Part shown: piece by piece, positions 32,517 to 40,541 of the stretch | Numbering within the stretch: position 1 is the first letter of the stretch | Layout: every line of letters begins with the position of its first letter | From: Candidatus Omnitrophota bacterium | GTDB taxonomy: Bacteria; Omnitrophota; Koll11; 1-14-0-20-64-10 | Reading direction: 5' to 3' | DNA: 64,000 nt | Assembly (NCBI GenBank): GCA_023818695.1 | Contig: JAMWCF010000001.1 | Span: 558,001 to 622,000, forward strand | Notes under the pieces: model-generated | Told to the model about the DNA's origin: nothing | The model's database searches: none | What the model saw: the letters and a program-made list of their open reading frames with translations, nothing else | Program-made: the position numbers and the translations under genes

Positions 32517-32521
32517 TGGTC

Positions 32522-34258
32522 CTATCCCTCCATTTCGTCTTCGCTGGTAACCCGCTGCAGTTCGTCCACGCTGGTCCGGCCCTGCAAAAGATGAACGATC
32601 CCCTCCTGCCGCAGCGTCCGCATCCCGCTGGAGACGGCGTATGCCTTGATCTCATCGGACGACTTTCGGGCGATGATCATCTCCCGGATCCGGTCGTCAA
32701 CCAGCATCGCTTCCAGGATGGCGAACCGCCCCCGGTAGCCAGTCTTCCTGCAGTAGGCGCAGCCCTTGCCTTTGTAAACCTCCTGCCCTTTCTCCAGCAC
32801 AATTCCCAGCGACTTCAAGCGGCTCGGAGCGGCTTCGTCCGGAACCTTGCAGCGGGGACAGATCTGCCTGCACAAACGCTGGGCGGCCACAAAAATCAGA
32901 CTGGAGGCCAGAAGGAAAGGATCCACCCCCATATCGATCAGGCGGGTGATCGAGCTGGGGGCGTCGTTGGTGTGCAGGGTGGACAAAACAATCTGGCCGG
33001 TCAAGGAGGCCTTGATGGCAATATCGGCCGTCTCGCCGTCGCGAATCTCGCCCACCAGCACCACATCCGGCGCCTGCCGCAGGAAGGACCGCAGTGCAGA
33101 TGGGAAAGTCAGACCGATCTGCGGATGAACCTGCACCTGGGTGATCCCCTCTACCTGGTATTCCACGGGGTCTTCGATCGTCAGGATGTTCCGCCCCGGG
33201 TCGTTCATCTGGGCCAAAACGGAATAGAGGGTGGTCGATTTGCCGCTGCCGGTCGGGCCGGTGATCAGAATCATGCCGTAGGGCCGGCCGATCGCCTTCT
33301 CAAAGGCCGCCCTCGATTCCGGCAGAAGGCCCAGCTTCTCCAGGCCGACCGACAGGTTGCTTTTGTCCAGGACGCGCATCACGATCTTGTTCCCGAAAGA
33401 GATCGGCAACACCGAAACGCGGAAATCGACCTCCCGGTTCTCGGACCGGACCTTGAACCGTCCGTCCTGCGGGAGCCGGTTCTCCGTAATGTCCAGCTTC
33501 GAGAGGATCTTCAACCGGGTGGTCAGGGCGTTCTGGTGCCTCTTCGGGAGGTGAAAAGCGTCGATCAGTCCCCCGTCGACCCGGTACCGGACTCGGACCT
33601 CCTGTTCGTACGGCTCTATATGGATGTCGCTGGCCCTGGCCTTGAGCGCCTCCACGATCATCATGTCAACCACCTTGACGATGGGGGCTTTCTGCCCTGC
33701 CATCCCGAAAGCGGTCAGATCCACCACATCCTCGTCCCCCGACTCCTTTCCTCCTATTTCCAGACCCGCCTCTTCCATCAAATCGGTCTGCGACTCGGCC
33801 GAGATCGCCTCCAGGGAGGATTCCGGATGGTACAGCTTCTGAATCGCCTGCTCCACATCCCGCTCCGTGGCGATCACCGGGCTGATCTCCAGCAAGGTGG
33901 TCATCGCCAAATCATCCAGCGCCAGGACATTCAACGGATCCGCCATGGCGACGGAAAGACGGTTGCCGATCCTGGAGACCGGGACAACCCTGTGTTGGCG
34001 GGCCATTCGCTCCGGCACGATCTGTGCCAGCGCCGGATCAATCTCATAGCGGGCCAGACTGATCGGCGGCATCTGCAGCCCCTGGGCCAGAGTGGACAGA
34101 AGCTCCTGCTGGCTGACAACCCCCTCATCCACCAGGAGCTGACCCAAACTTTTCTCCTTCGCCCTGGGAGACTGCAAAATCTCCTCCAGCTTTGAACGGT
34201 CCAACTTTTTCTGGCTCACCAGCAGGTCAATCACCCTCTTCCTCAACGATTCAGCCAT
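32522..34258 (-). CDS. pilB: PilB/GspE-type assembly ATPase 1
   Basis: Hexameric motor that powers pilus extension, 578 aa. An MshEN domain occupies about residues 35-150; the ATPase core has Walker A GPTGSGKST, the Asp box TIEDPVEYQVEG, Walker B VVLVGEIRDGETADIA and the His box STLHTNDAPSSITRL. A zinc tetracysteine is formed by CPRC and CAYC. It starts 4 bp after the second ATPase gene with ribosome site CAGGAG and lies next to pilC. Confidence 0.94.
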   Translation of the reverse strand: MAESLRKRVIDLLVSQKKLDRSKLEEILQSPRAKEKSLGQLLVDEGVVSQQELLSTLAQGLQMPPISLARYEIDPALAQIVPERMARQHRVVPVSRIGNRLSVAMADPLNVLALDDLAMTTLLEISPVIATERDVEQAIQKLYHPESSLEAISAESQTDLMEEAGLEIGGKESGDEDVVDLTAFGMAGQKAPIVKVVDMMIVEALKARASDIHIEPYEQEVRVRYRVDGGLIDAFHLPKRHQNALTTRLKILSKLDITENRLPQDGRFKVRSENREVDFRVSVLPISFGNKIVMRVLDKSNLSVGLEKLGLLPESRAAFEKAIGRPYGMILITGPTGSGKSTTLYSVLAQMNDPGRNILTIEDPVEYQVEGITQVQVHPQIGLTFPSALRSFLRQAPDVVLVGEIRDGETADIAIKASLTGQIVLSTLHTNDAPSSITRLIDMGVDPFLLASSLIFVAAQRLCRQICPRCKVPDEAAPSRLKSLGIVLEKGQEVYKGKGCAYCRKTGYRGRFAILEAMLVDDRIREMIIARKSSDEIKAYAVSSGMRTLRQEGIVHLLQGRTSVDELQRVTSEDEMEG

Positions 34259-34262
34259 GGCC

Positions 34263-36011
34263 CTACTCCTGAAATCCGACGGTGGTCCGGGCCACCTCTT
34301 CCAACGGGATGATGCCGTTGACCGCTTTCGCCAACGCGTGGTCCCGCAGGGACTGAAACCCGGCGGCCCTGGCCGCCTCCTGAAGCTTCACCGAAGAGGC
34401 CCCCTGGTAGACGAGGCGCCGAAGGGTTGGCGTAATCGGGACCGCCTCCAGAAGCCCCACTCGGCCGGCCAAACCGGTCCCCCGGCATTCGCCGCATCCC
34501 TTTCCTTTCATGTACTCTCCTTTCGGAGGCAGGTTCATCTGCTGAATCAGCTCCTTGGAGGGATGAAACGACTGTTTGCACTTGGGACAGACTCTCCTCG
34601 GCAAACGCTGCGCCCCCACCAGCAACACGCAGGTGGCGATCAGGTACGGCTCAATTCCCATGTTGGCCAGCCGGGCCACCGCCCCGATGGCGTCGTTCGT
34701 ATGAAGGGTGGAAAGGACCAGGTGGCCGGTCAGAGCGGCTTTCACGGCGATATCGGCCGTCTCCTCATCCCGGATCTCCCCGACCATGATCACGTTCGGA
34801 TCCTGACGGAGGATCGCGCGCAGGGCGGAGGCAAAGGTAAGCCCGATTTCGGAACGGATGGCGACCTGATTGATGCCGGGCAAATCGTATTCGACCGGGT
34901 CCTCAACCGTCACGAGATTTTTGTCCGGCTTGTCCACAAGGGAGAGAAGCCCGTAAAGGGTGGTGGTCTTCCCGGAACCGGTCGGCCCGGTGATCAAGAT
35001 CATCCCGTGCGGATGCATGGCCGCCTCTTTGAGCCGCCGCAGCGGTTCCTCGTCGAATCCCAGCTTATCGAGATCAAGGCGAATCTGGCTCTTATCCAGG
35101 ATGCGCAGGCAGACCTTCTCGCCGTAATAGGTCGGAACCACAGAAACGCGAAAATCGACGTCCCTTTTCCCCACGGAGAATTTGATCCGGCCGTCCTGCG
35201 GCAGGCGGTGCTCGGCGATGTTCAGGTTGGACATCACTTTCATCCTAGAGACGACACCGGCGTGCATGGCCGGCGGCAGAGACTGCCCCTCCCGAAAGAT
35301 GCCGTCTACCCGGTAGCGGATCCGCAGGCGTTTCTCGAACGGTTCCACCAGGATGTCGCTGGCCTTCAGGTTCACCCCCTCCGTCAGGATGGCGTTCGTC
35401 AGCCGGACGACGGGGCCCTCTTGGGTCAGACGGATCAGGTCCTCCACGGCACCCGCCTGGGCCTCCTGGATTTCGCTCAAAACCTCCAAAGAGCCAGCGG
35501 ATTCCTGCTGAAGCTCTTGGAGAGTATCGGCCATCGCCCCTCCGTAAAGCCGGTTCAAGGCGTCGTTGATCTCTTCCTGCGTCGTGATCAAAGGGGTCAA
35601 CAACATGCCGGTCGCCTGGCTCAAATGGTCCAGCGCCAGAACATTCATGGGGTCCGCCATCGCCACCGTCAACTGCTTGCCCATCATGGAAACCGGGACG
35701 ATCTGGTAATGGAAAGCGAGTTTCCTGGAGATCATATTGGCCATGGCGGGATCCAGTTCCATCTTGGACAAACTGATGATGGGTATGCGCAGCGTCCGGC
35801 TCAAGGTGCCCGCCAAGAGCTTGGCGTCGATGAAGCCCGTCTGGATCAACACCTGGCTCAAGGACCCCCCCTGCTGCCGCTGAAGGGCGATGGCTTTGTC
35901 GAGATCCTCCTTCTTGAGGAGCCCCTCCTCTAGGAGGGTCGCCACCAGTCGGTCGCTGGTGCTTTGAGGGACGACAACTTTGTTCTCGTCATCAGATGGA
36001 GTTCGCGCCAT
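34263..36011 (-). CDS. PilB/GspE-type assembly ATPase 2
   Basis: 582 aa, a second complete extension-type ATPase directly upstream of pilB: MshEN domain (about residues 25-145), Walker A GPTGSGKTT, Asp box TVEDPVEYDLPGI, Walker B VIMVGEIRDEETADIA, His box STLHTNDAIGAVARL, and CPKC/CGEC zinc cysteines. I set the start at ATG 36011 (MARTPSDDEN), overlapping the preceding gene by 20 bp. It may be a paralogue for a different pilin subset (MshE/PilF-like) or a co-motor. Confidence 0.9.
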   Translation of the reverse strand: MARTPSDDENKVVVPQSTSDRLVATLLEEGLLKKEDLDKAIALQRQQGGSLSQVLIQTGFIDAKLLAGTLSRTLRIPIISLSKMELDPAMANMISRKLAFHYQIVPVSMMGKQLTVAMADPMNVLALDHLSQATGMLLTPLITTQEEINDALNRLYGGAMADTLQELQQESAGSLEVLSEIQEAQAGAVEDLIRLTQEGPVVRLTNAILTEGVNLKASDILVEPFEKRLRIRYRVDGIFREGQSLPPAMHAGVVSRMKVMSNLNIAEHRLPQDGRIKFSVGKRDVDFRVSVVPTYYGEKVCLRILDKSQIRLDLDKLGFDEEPLRRLKEAAMHPHGMILITGPTGSGKTTTLYGLLSLVDKPDKNLVTVEDPVEYDLPGINQVAIRSEIGLTFASALRAILRQDPNVIMVGEIRDEETADIAVKAALTGHLVLSTLHTNDAIGAVARLANMGIEPYLIATCVLLVGAQRLPRRVCPKCKQSFHPSKELIQQMNLPPKGEYMKGKGCGECRGTGLAGRVGLLEAVPITPTLRRLVYQGASSVKLQEAARAAGFQSLRDHALAKAVNGIIPLEEVARTTVGFQE

Positions 36012-36444
36012 AGCACCGCTCGATCGCCTCCACGACATCGCTCATCGTGGCCACAAAAACCTGCACGGAACACCGGCTCAACATCTCGATGTCTTCCACC
36101 GCCTTGGCGTTCAATGGATCCGCCATCGCCACCGTCAGGGTGTTGCCGATCTTATCCACGGGGATGAGACAGTACTGGCGAGCGACGTTTTCCGGGATCA
36201 GATGCAGAAGTTCGCCGTCAATCGCGTAATGCTTCAACGGCAGGTAAGGAAAACCGTACTGCGCGGTCAGGGCCTGCGCGACCGCCTCCTCTGTGGCGTA
36301 CCCGAGATCGCAGAGGATCTGGCCCAACAGCCCCCCCTTCTCCTGCTGAACCTTGAAGGCGGCGCTCAACTGCTCCGGAGTGATCACCTTCCGCTCCACC
36401 AGCAGTTCCCCCAGTTTTTTTGCGATCATCCGCCGTAACGCCAC
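35992..36444 (-). CDS. Free-standing MshEN (PilB N-terminal) domain protein
   Basis: 150 aa consisting only of the N-terminal domain found in PilB/MshE ATPases: KKLGELLVERKVITPEQLSAA, GLLGQILCDLGYATEEAVAQAL, RQYCLIPVDKIGNTLTVAMA, DPLNAKAVEDIEM. There is no ATPase core. MshEN domains bind c-di-GMP through two RLGxx-like/LG motifs; the equivalents here (LLGQILCDLGY, and R-x-x-x-x-P later) are partly kept. It ends inside the start of the second ATPase gene in another frame. GTG start at 36444; ATG 36429 is an alternative. Confidence 0.82.
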   Translation of the reverse strand: MALRRMIAKKLGELLVERKVITPEQLSAAFKVQQEKGGLLGQILCDLGYATEEAVAQALTAQYGFPYLPLKHYAIDGELLHLIPENVARQYCLIPVDKIGNTLTVAMADPLNAKAVEDIEMLSRCSVQVFVATMSDVVEAIERCYGANSI

Positions 36445-36456
36445 GTTCTCACCCGT

Positions 36457-37527
36457 TTATTTGTGAATCAAACGCAGAAACTCTTCAGGATCCGACGACC
36501 TGGCCAGGGCCTCCTCGTAAGCAATATCCCCCTTCAGATGTAGTTCGGCCAAAGACTGGTTCATCGTCCTCATTCCCTCCCGCTGACTCGTCTGAATCAC
36601 GGAATAGATCTGATGCGTCTTCCCCTCCCGGATGAGGGCCCGGACGGCCGGGTTGGCGATCATGATCTCAATCCCAAGCACCCGGCCTTTTCCGCCCTCC
36701 TTTGGAATCAGCTGCTGGGTCATGACGGCCAGGAGGACGAACGACAGCTGAATACGAACCTGCTGCTGCTGATGGGCCGGGAAAACGTCCACGATGCGGT
36801 TGACGGTCTGTACGGCGTCGTTGGTGTGCAAGGTAGCGAAAACCAGGTGCCCTGTTTCCGCGATATTGAGGGCTGCTTCGATCGTTTCCAGGTCCCTCAT
36901 TTCTCCGATGAGGATCACATTCGGGTCCTCGCGGAGGACGTGCTTGAGGGCATTGGCGAAGCTGTGCGTGTCCATCCCCACTTCCCGCTGATCTACGATC
37001 GCCTTCTTGTTCGTGTAGACGTACTCGATCGGGTCCTCGACGGTGATGATGTGGCATGTCCGGCTGTTGTTGATCCATTCCACCATGGAGGCCATTGTGG
37101 TCGACTTGCCGCTTCCTGTCGCTCCAGTGATCAGAACAAGCCCTCTTTTTTTCCTGCACAAGTCTTCCATGATCTTGGGCGGCAAACCGCACTGCTCGAA
37201 GTTTCGGATCTCGGCCGGCAGAAGGCGCAGGGCCACGCTGACGGAACTCCGCTGCAGGAAGATGTTAACCCGGAACCGGCCCATCCCGCTGACGCCGAAA
37301 GACATGTCCAGCTCCTTGTTTCTTTCGAACGCTTCCTGCTGCTCGGGAAGCAGGAGGCTGTAGGCGTAGGCCCTGGTATCCTCCGGGCTCATGACGGGAA
37401 ACTGGGTCAGCGGTATCAGCCCTTCGTCCACGCGCAGCATCGGGTGGGAATTGACCGTCAGGTGAAGGTCGGATGCCTTCTGATCCACCATGAGTTGCAA
37501 CATCTGTTTCAACTGCGGCTTCATCAT
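36457..37527 (-). CDS. pilT: Type IV pilus retraction ATPase PilT
   Basis: Depolymerises pili for twitching. The 356 aa have the PAS-like N-domain (KASDLHLTVNSHPMLRVDE), Walker A GATGSGKST (about 135-143), Asp box TVEDPIEYVY, Walker B VILIGEMRDLETIEAAL and the His box ATLHTNDAVQTVNR. I chose ATG 37527 with GGAG 5 bp upstream, which gives the usual short PilT N-terminus; an ATG at 37569 overlapping the previous stop (ATGA) is the alternative. Confidence 0.94.
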   Translation of the reverse strand: MMKPQLKQMLQLMVDQKASDLHLTVNSHPMLRVDEGLIPLTQFPVMSPEDTRAYAYSLLLPEQQEAFERNKELDMSFGVSGMGRFRVNIFLQRSSVSVALRLLPAEIRNFEQCGLPPKIMEDLCRKKRGLVLITGATGSGKSTTMASMVEWINNSRTCHIITVEDPIEYVYTNKKAIVDQREVGMDTHSFANALKHVLREDPNVILIGEMRDLETIEAALNIAETGHLVFATLHTNDAVQTVNRIVDVFPAHQQQQVRIQLSFVLLAVMTQQLIPKEGGKGRVLGIEIMIANPAVRALIREGKTHQIYSVIQTSQREGMRTMNQSLAELHLKGDIAYEEALARSSDPEEFLRLIHK

Positions 37528-37565
37528 CGCTTCTCCTTTGGCTGATGGTGCGATCTCTTGGGTCT

Positions 37566-39014
37566 TCATCCTTGTGCCGCCAGCGGCCCTCCTTCACTAT
37601 GAACCACCCTGTTTTTCCCCTGCTCTTTGGCCAGCCGCATCAACTGCGTTGCCTTTGCGAACAGTTCGGCGGCCGTCGAGCCGTCCAATGGGTTCTCCCC
37701 AATGCCGACGGAAACGGTCAAACGCTCCTGAATCTTCTGGTCCGTCCCCTTGAACACCTGCTGCTCAATGCGCTGCCGGATTCTTTCGGCGACCCGGATG
37801 GCGTCCCTCTTGTTCCTCTCCGGCAGAATGACGCAAAATTCGTTCGGGCCCAGCCGGCCCGCCCGGTCCACCTCATTGAGCTCGGAACGGATCAGCTCGG
37901 CCACCTGGGCTAGCATCCGATCCGCCTCCGCGCCGCCATACGCCGCTGGAATCCGTTTGAAATCGTCCAGGTTGAAAACGGCGAGAGAGCACGGGCGGTG
38001 ATACCGTTTGGCCCGCATGATTTCTTCCTCCAAGCGGTTCTTGGCGTACCTGGCGTTATAAAGTCCCGTCAGCTCATCCATGATCTCCAGCTTCTTAGCC
38101 CGCTTGGTCAGGAGGTCGTTCTCGATGGCGATCGCCATCTGTTTGGCGAACACCTTGAGGATGTCCTGCATGTCGTCGTCAAAGGTGAAGTCCGGCTTGT
38201 TGTTGGCGCAGATGAGGATCCCGACCGACTTGCCGATCGTATGCAGAGGCTGACAGATGGCGTTGGACATCCCGAAGGCCTGCTGAAGGGAGATCTTCTC
38301 CGGGGAAAAACCGCTGTTCCGGTCGATGAGGAGGATCTTCCTCTCGGTGGAAAGCCGCTGGAGCCACGGAAAAGAGAGCGTGGAGTTCACCAGTTTTTCC
38401 GCTTTGTGGCGGTTGGCGCCCATCGCCAGCCGGACGATGAAAAGGTCCGGCTCGGAGGAGGGTTCCAGGAAAACGTTCAGTTCCGCCTCCTCCAGCTGAC
38501 ACAGTTTCTCCAGGATGAAAACAACCACCTCCTCCACTTTGGCCGATTGGGTGATCAGATTGCTGACCTGCAGCAGGTTGGAGAGGGTGACGATTTTTCT
38601 GTTGATCTCCAGGTGAAGATGCCGGGTCTCTTCTCCGTATACGCGAAGCTGCGCCATGTTCTCCCGCACCCGTTCCGTGATTTCATTCAGGGCGTTGCCC
38701 AGCACCCCGACCTCATCTTCCGCCCGGACTTGAACCTTCTGGTCAACCTGACCGGCCGCGATCTGCTTTGCGTCTTCCGCCAGCTTGATCACAGGCAGGA
38801 CGAAAGAGCGGCTGACGATGAATCCCAGGATGGAAATTCCGACGACGATGGTGATGACGACCCCCAGGTCCCATGAAAATCCGGTGTTCGGAAGGGTGTA
38901 GTTTGCCAGGATGTAGAAGAGGACCAAAAGGGGAACAAGGGACATCAGGCAGAAAGCCACCACAAGCTTTTCCTTGATCCCCCTGGACATAAGGGAAAAA
39001 CGGATCCTCTTCAT
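37566..39014 (-). CDS. Membrane HAMP-GAF protein with degenerate GGDEF domain
   Basis: 482 aa. Two membrane helices (about residues 17-40 and 50-70), a HAMP linker (FVLPVIKLAEDAKQIAAGQV), a GAF domain (about 150-295) and a C-terminal GGDEF-fold domain starting DELTGLYNARYAKNRLEEE. The signature GG(D/E)EF is GPNEF (389-393), and the metal-site motif reads FNLDDF. Loss of the second Gly and the Asp argues against diguanylate cyclase activity; it may bind GTP or c-di-GMP, or act as a scaffold. ATG overlaps the HTH gene stop. Position before pilT and the MshEN protein suggests nucleotide control of pilus motors. Confidence 0.85.
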   Translation of the reverse strand: MKRIRFSLMSRGIKEKLVVAFCLMSLVPLLVLFYILANYTLPNTGFSWDLGVVITIVVGISILGFIVSRSFVLPVIKLAEDAKQIAAGQVDQKVQVRAEDEVGVLGNALNEITERVRENMAQLRVYGEETRHLHLEINRKIVTLSNLLQVSNLITQSAKVEEVVVFILEKLCQLEEAELNVFLEPSSEPDLFIVRLAMGANRHKAEKLVNSTLSFPWLQRLSTERKILLIDRNSGFSPEKISLQQAFGMSNAICQPLHTIGKSVGILICANNKPDFTFDDDMQDILKVFAKQMAIAIENDLLTKRAKKLEIMDELTGLYNARYAKNRLEEEIMRAKRYHRPCSLAVFNLDDFKRIPAAYGGAEADRMLAQVAELIRSELNEVDRAGRLGPNEFCVILPERNKRDAIRVAERIRQRIEQQVFKGTDQKIQERLTVSVGIGENPLDGSTAAELFAKATQLMRLAKEQGKNRVVHSEGGPLAAQG

Positions 39015-39190
39015 TTCGGACCCCGCTGGCATTGCTCTTTCATCCATCGGTCGATCTCTTCTTTGTGAAACCGCCATTGTCTGCCGATCTTGGTGGCGGG
39101 GATGGCCTGATCTTTAGCAAGCCGGTAAACGGTAAACCGGCTGACCTGCATATAGGCCGCCACTTCGTCAATGGTCATTAATCGATCCAT
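39011..39190 (-). CDS. Excisionase/MerR-type small HTH DNA-binding protein
   Basis: 59 aa: MDRLMTIDEVAAYMQVSRFT, then VYRLAKDQAIPATKIGRQWRF and a C-terminal helix. This is the helix-turn-helix 17/excisionase (BldC-like) family. Three consecutive ATG codons occur; the third (39190) has the best spacing from AGAGGGG. It heads the pilT-pilC operon, and no integrase is nearby, so I read it as a local transcription regulator rather than a phage excisionase. Confidence 0.85.
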   Translation of the reverse strand: MDRLMTIDEVAAYMQVSRFTVYRLAKDQAIPATKIGRQWRFHKEEIDRWMKEQCQRGPK

Positions 39191-39259
39191 CATCATCCCC
39201 TCTAAGACCAGCAGAGCTTATTCAGACGATAAAAAATCATTTTCTTATCACTCAACGCA

Positions 39260-39289
39260 AGTATGTCCTATTCCTGCTCAATAATTCAA
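39260..39289 (-). promoter_or_regulatory. Promoter of the HTH-GGDEF-pilT-pilB-pilC operon
   Basis: Minus-strand TTGAAT (39284-39289), 18-bp spacer, CATACT (39260-39265); leader about 60 nt to the HTH ATG. Same -35 and spacing as the pilin promoter at 31252-31281. Confidence 0.45.
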
Positions 39290-39291
39290 GC

Positions 39292-39326
39292 TTGTGCAAA
39301 TAGGCCAAAAGTGTGTTTTTGCACAA
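39292..39326. repeat. 9-bp perfect inverted repeat upstream of the pil operon promoter
   Basis: TTGTGCAAA (39292-39300) and TTTGCACAA (39318-39326), separated by 17 bp. The arms start 3 bp upstream of the -35 hexamer. No T-run follows, so it is a better operator or activator-site candidate than terminator. The surrounding 39191-39437 gap is AT-rich and otherwise empty. Confidence 0.5.
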
Positions 39327-39437
39327 AAACGACAGCCGTCGGGAGTCAAATATAATAGGTAGGAAGCCGACCGATACCGGCGGAATCAAAGAAAAAATTT
39401 TGGACGGCAACCGGATTTCAAGCTGGTGAGGAGCCGG

Positions 39438-40541
39438 CTAGGAATAGAGCGGGCGGCGAACTCCCACGGAAAGAATAACGCCGATCGCCACCAGACAGGT
39501 CAAAGTCCAGGACCCGCCGTAGCTCAAGAAGGGCAATGGGAGCCCCACCACCGGCATCAAACCCATCGTCATGCCGATGTTCACAATGACGTGGAACCAC
39601 AAAATCGTCATCAGCCCCACAATCAGCAGACGGCCGAACGGATCCCTCGTCTGGGTCGCGATCAAAAGGGCCCTGTAAAAGAGGGCCGCGAAAAGCGCCA
39701 GGCACACCGTCGTGCCGACAAAACCCCATTCTTCACCCACAATGGAGAAGATGAAGTCGGTGTGCCGCTCCGGAAGGAAATTGAGCTGGTTCTGCGTCCC
39801 TCCAAACCAGCCCTTGCCCCACCATCCCCCCGAACCGATCGCCACTTTCGACTGGACCACCGTATAGCCGGCTCCGAGGGGGTCCAGGTTCGGGTTGAGG
39901 AAAACCATCAGGCGGGAACGCTGATAGTCGGCCAGAAAATTCCACAAGACCGGGACCAGGGCGATTCCAGTCCCGACGACAAGCCACAGGACCTTCATCC
40001 GGATCCCCCAGACCAAAAGCATGGCAAGCGTCATGGGGATGAAACTGGACGCCGTCCCCAGGTTCGGCTCCTTCAGGATCAGTACCATCGGAAGTCCAGC
40101 CAACAGGCCGGCGCCGAAAAGCTGCTTCCAGCCGGAACCGGCCGTGTCCCGCTGGCTGCCGAGATACCTGGCCAGCACCAGCGCGGTCGTGATTTTGGCG
40201 AATTCTGACGGCTGGATCGTCAAACCTCCCACGCTCAACCATCTTTGGGCCCCACCCCTGACGACGCCCAATTCCAGGACGAGGATGAGAAGCAGCATAT
40301 TCAAGCCGTACGCGACATACGCCCATTCAAGCCAGCGATGATAATCGATGCTGACCAGCACCACGGCGATCAGGGCCCCCATGGCGGCCCATACCATCTG
40401 CCGATGAAGATAGCTGACCCCCATCTGTTGCGCCTTCTGAAAGGAAGCGCTGTAAAGGATCAGCAGGCCGATCCCCAGCAAAGCGGCGGTGATGAAGAGA
40501 GTCGGCCTGTCGATCCCCCGCAGTTGGCGCCACGTCAACAT
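39438..40541 (-). CDS. rodA: Rod-shape SEDS glycosyltransferase RodA
   Basis: Polymerises peptidoglycan glycan strands in the elongasome with PBP2. The 367 aa are polytopic (about ten helices) with FtsW/RodA/SpoVE motifs: YHRWLEWAYVAYGLNML, GGAQRWLSVGGLTIQPSEFAKI, RHTDFIFSIVGEEWGFVG and the C-terminal GLMPVVGLPLPFLSYGGSWT. Start ATG is one base into the mrdA stop (TAATG). Last gene of the mre operon. Confidence 0.96.
   Translation of the reverse strand: MLTWRQLRGIDRPTLFITAALLGIGLLILYSASFQKAQQMGVSYLHRQMVWAAMGALIAVVLVSIDYHRWLEWAYVAYGLNMLLLILVLELGVVRGGAQRWLSVGGLTIQPSEFAKITTALVLARYLGSQRDTAGSGWKQLFGAGLLAGLPMVLILKEPNLGTASSFIPMTLAMLLVWGIRMKVLWLVVGTGIALVPVLWNFLADYQRSRLMVFLNPNLDPLGAGYTVVQSKVAIGSGGWWGKGWFGGTQNQLNFLPERHTDFIFSIVGEEWGFVGTTVCLALFAALFYRALLIATQTRDPFGRLLIVGLMTILWFHVIVNIGMTMGLMPVVGLPLPFLSYGGSWTLTCLVAIGVILSVGVRRPLYS

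Noticed and set aside
21834..37527. Type II secretion system
   Set aside because: PilMNOP, PilT, a type IVa-like pilin and the minor pilin set point to type IV pili; no GspC, L, M or K-type genes are present.
37528..37569. pilT start at the ATG overlapping the GGDEF stop
   Set aside because: Fits the local ATGA habit, but the ATG at 37527 has a clear GGAG site and gives the normal PilT N-terminus; kept as an alternative only.
39011..39190. Excisionase as evidence of a prophage or integrative element
   Set aside because: No integrase, attachment repeats or phage genes nearby, and it is coupled by ATGA to a GGDEF gene in a pilus operon.
39292..39326. Terminator of the mre/rodA operon
   Set aside because: The hairpin has a 17-nt loop, only 9 bp of mixed stem and no following T-run on the minus strand.
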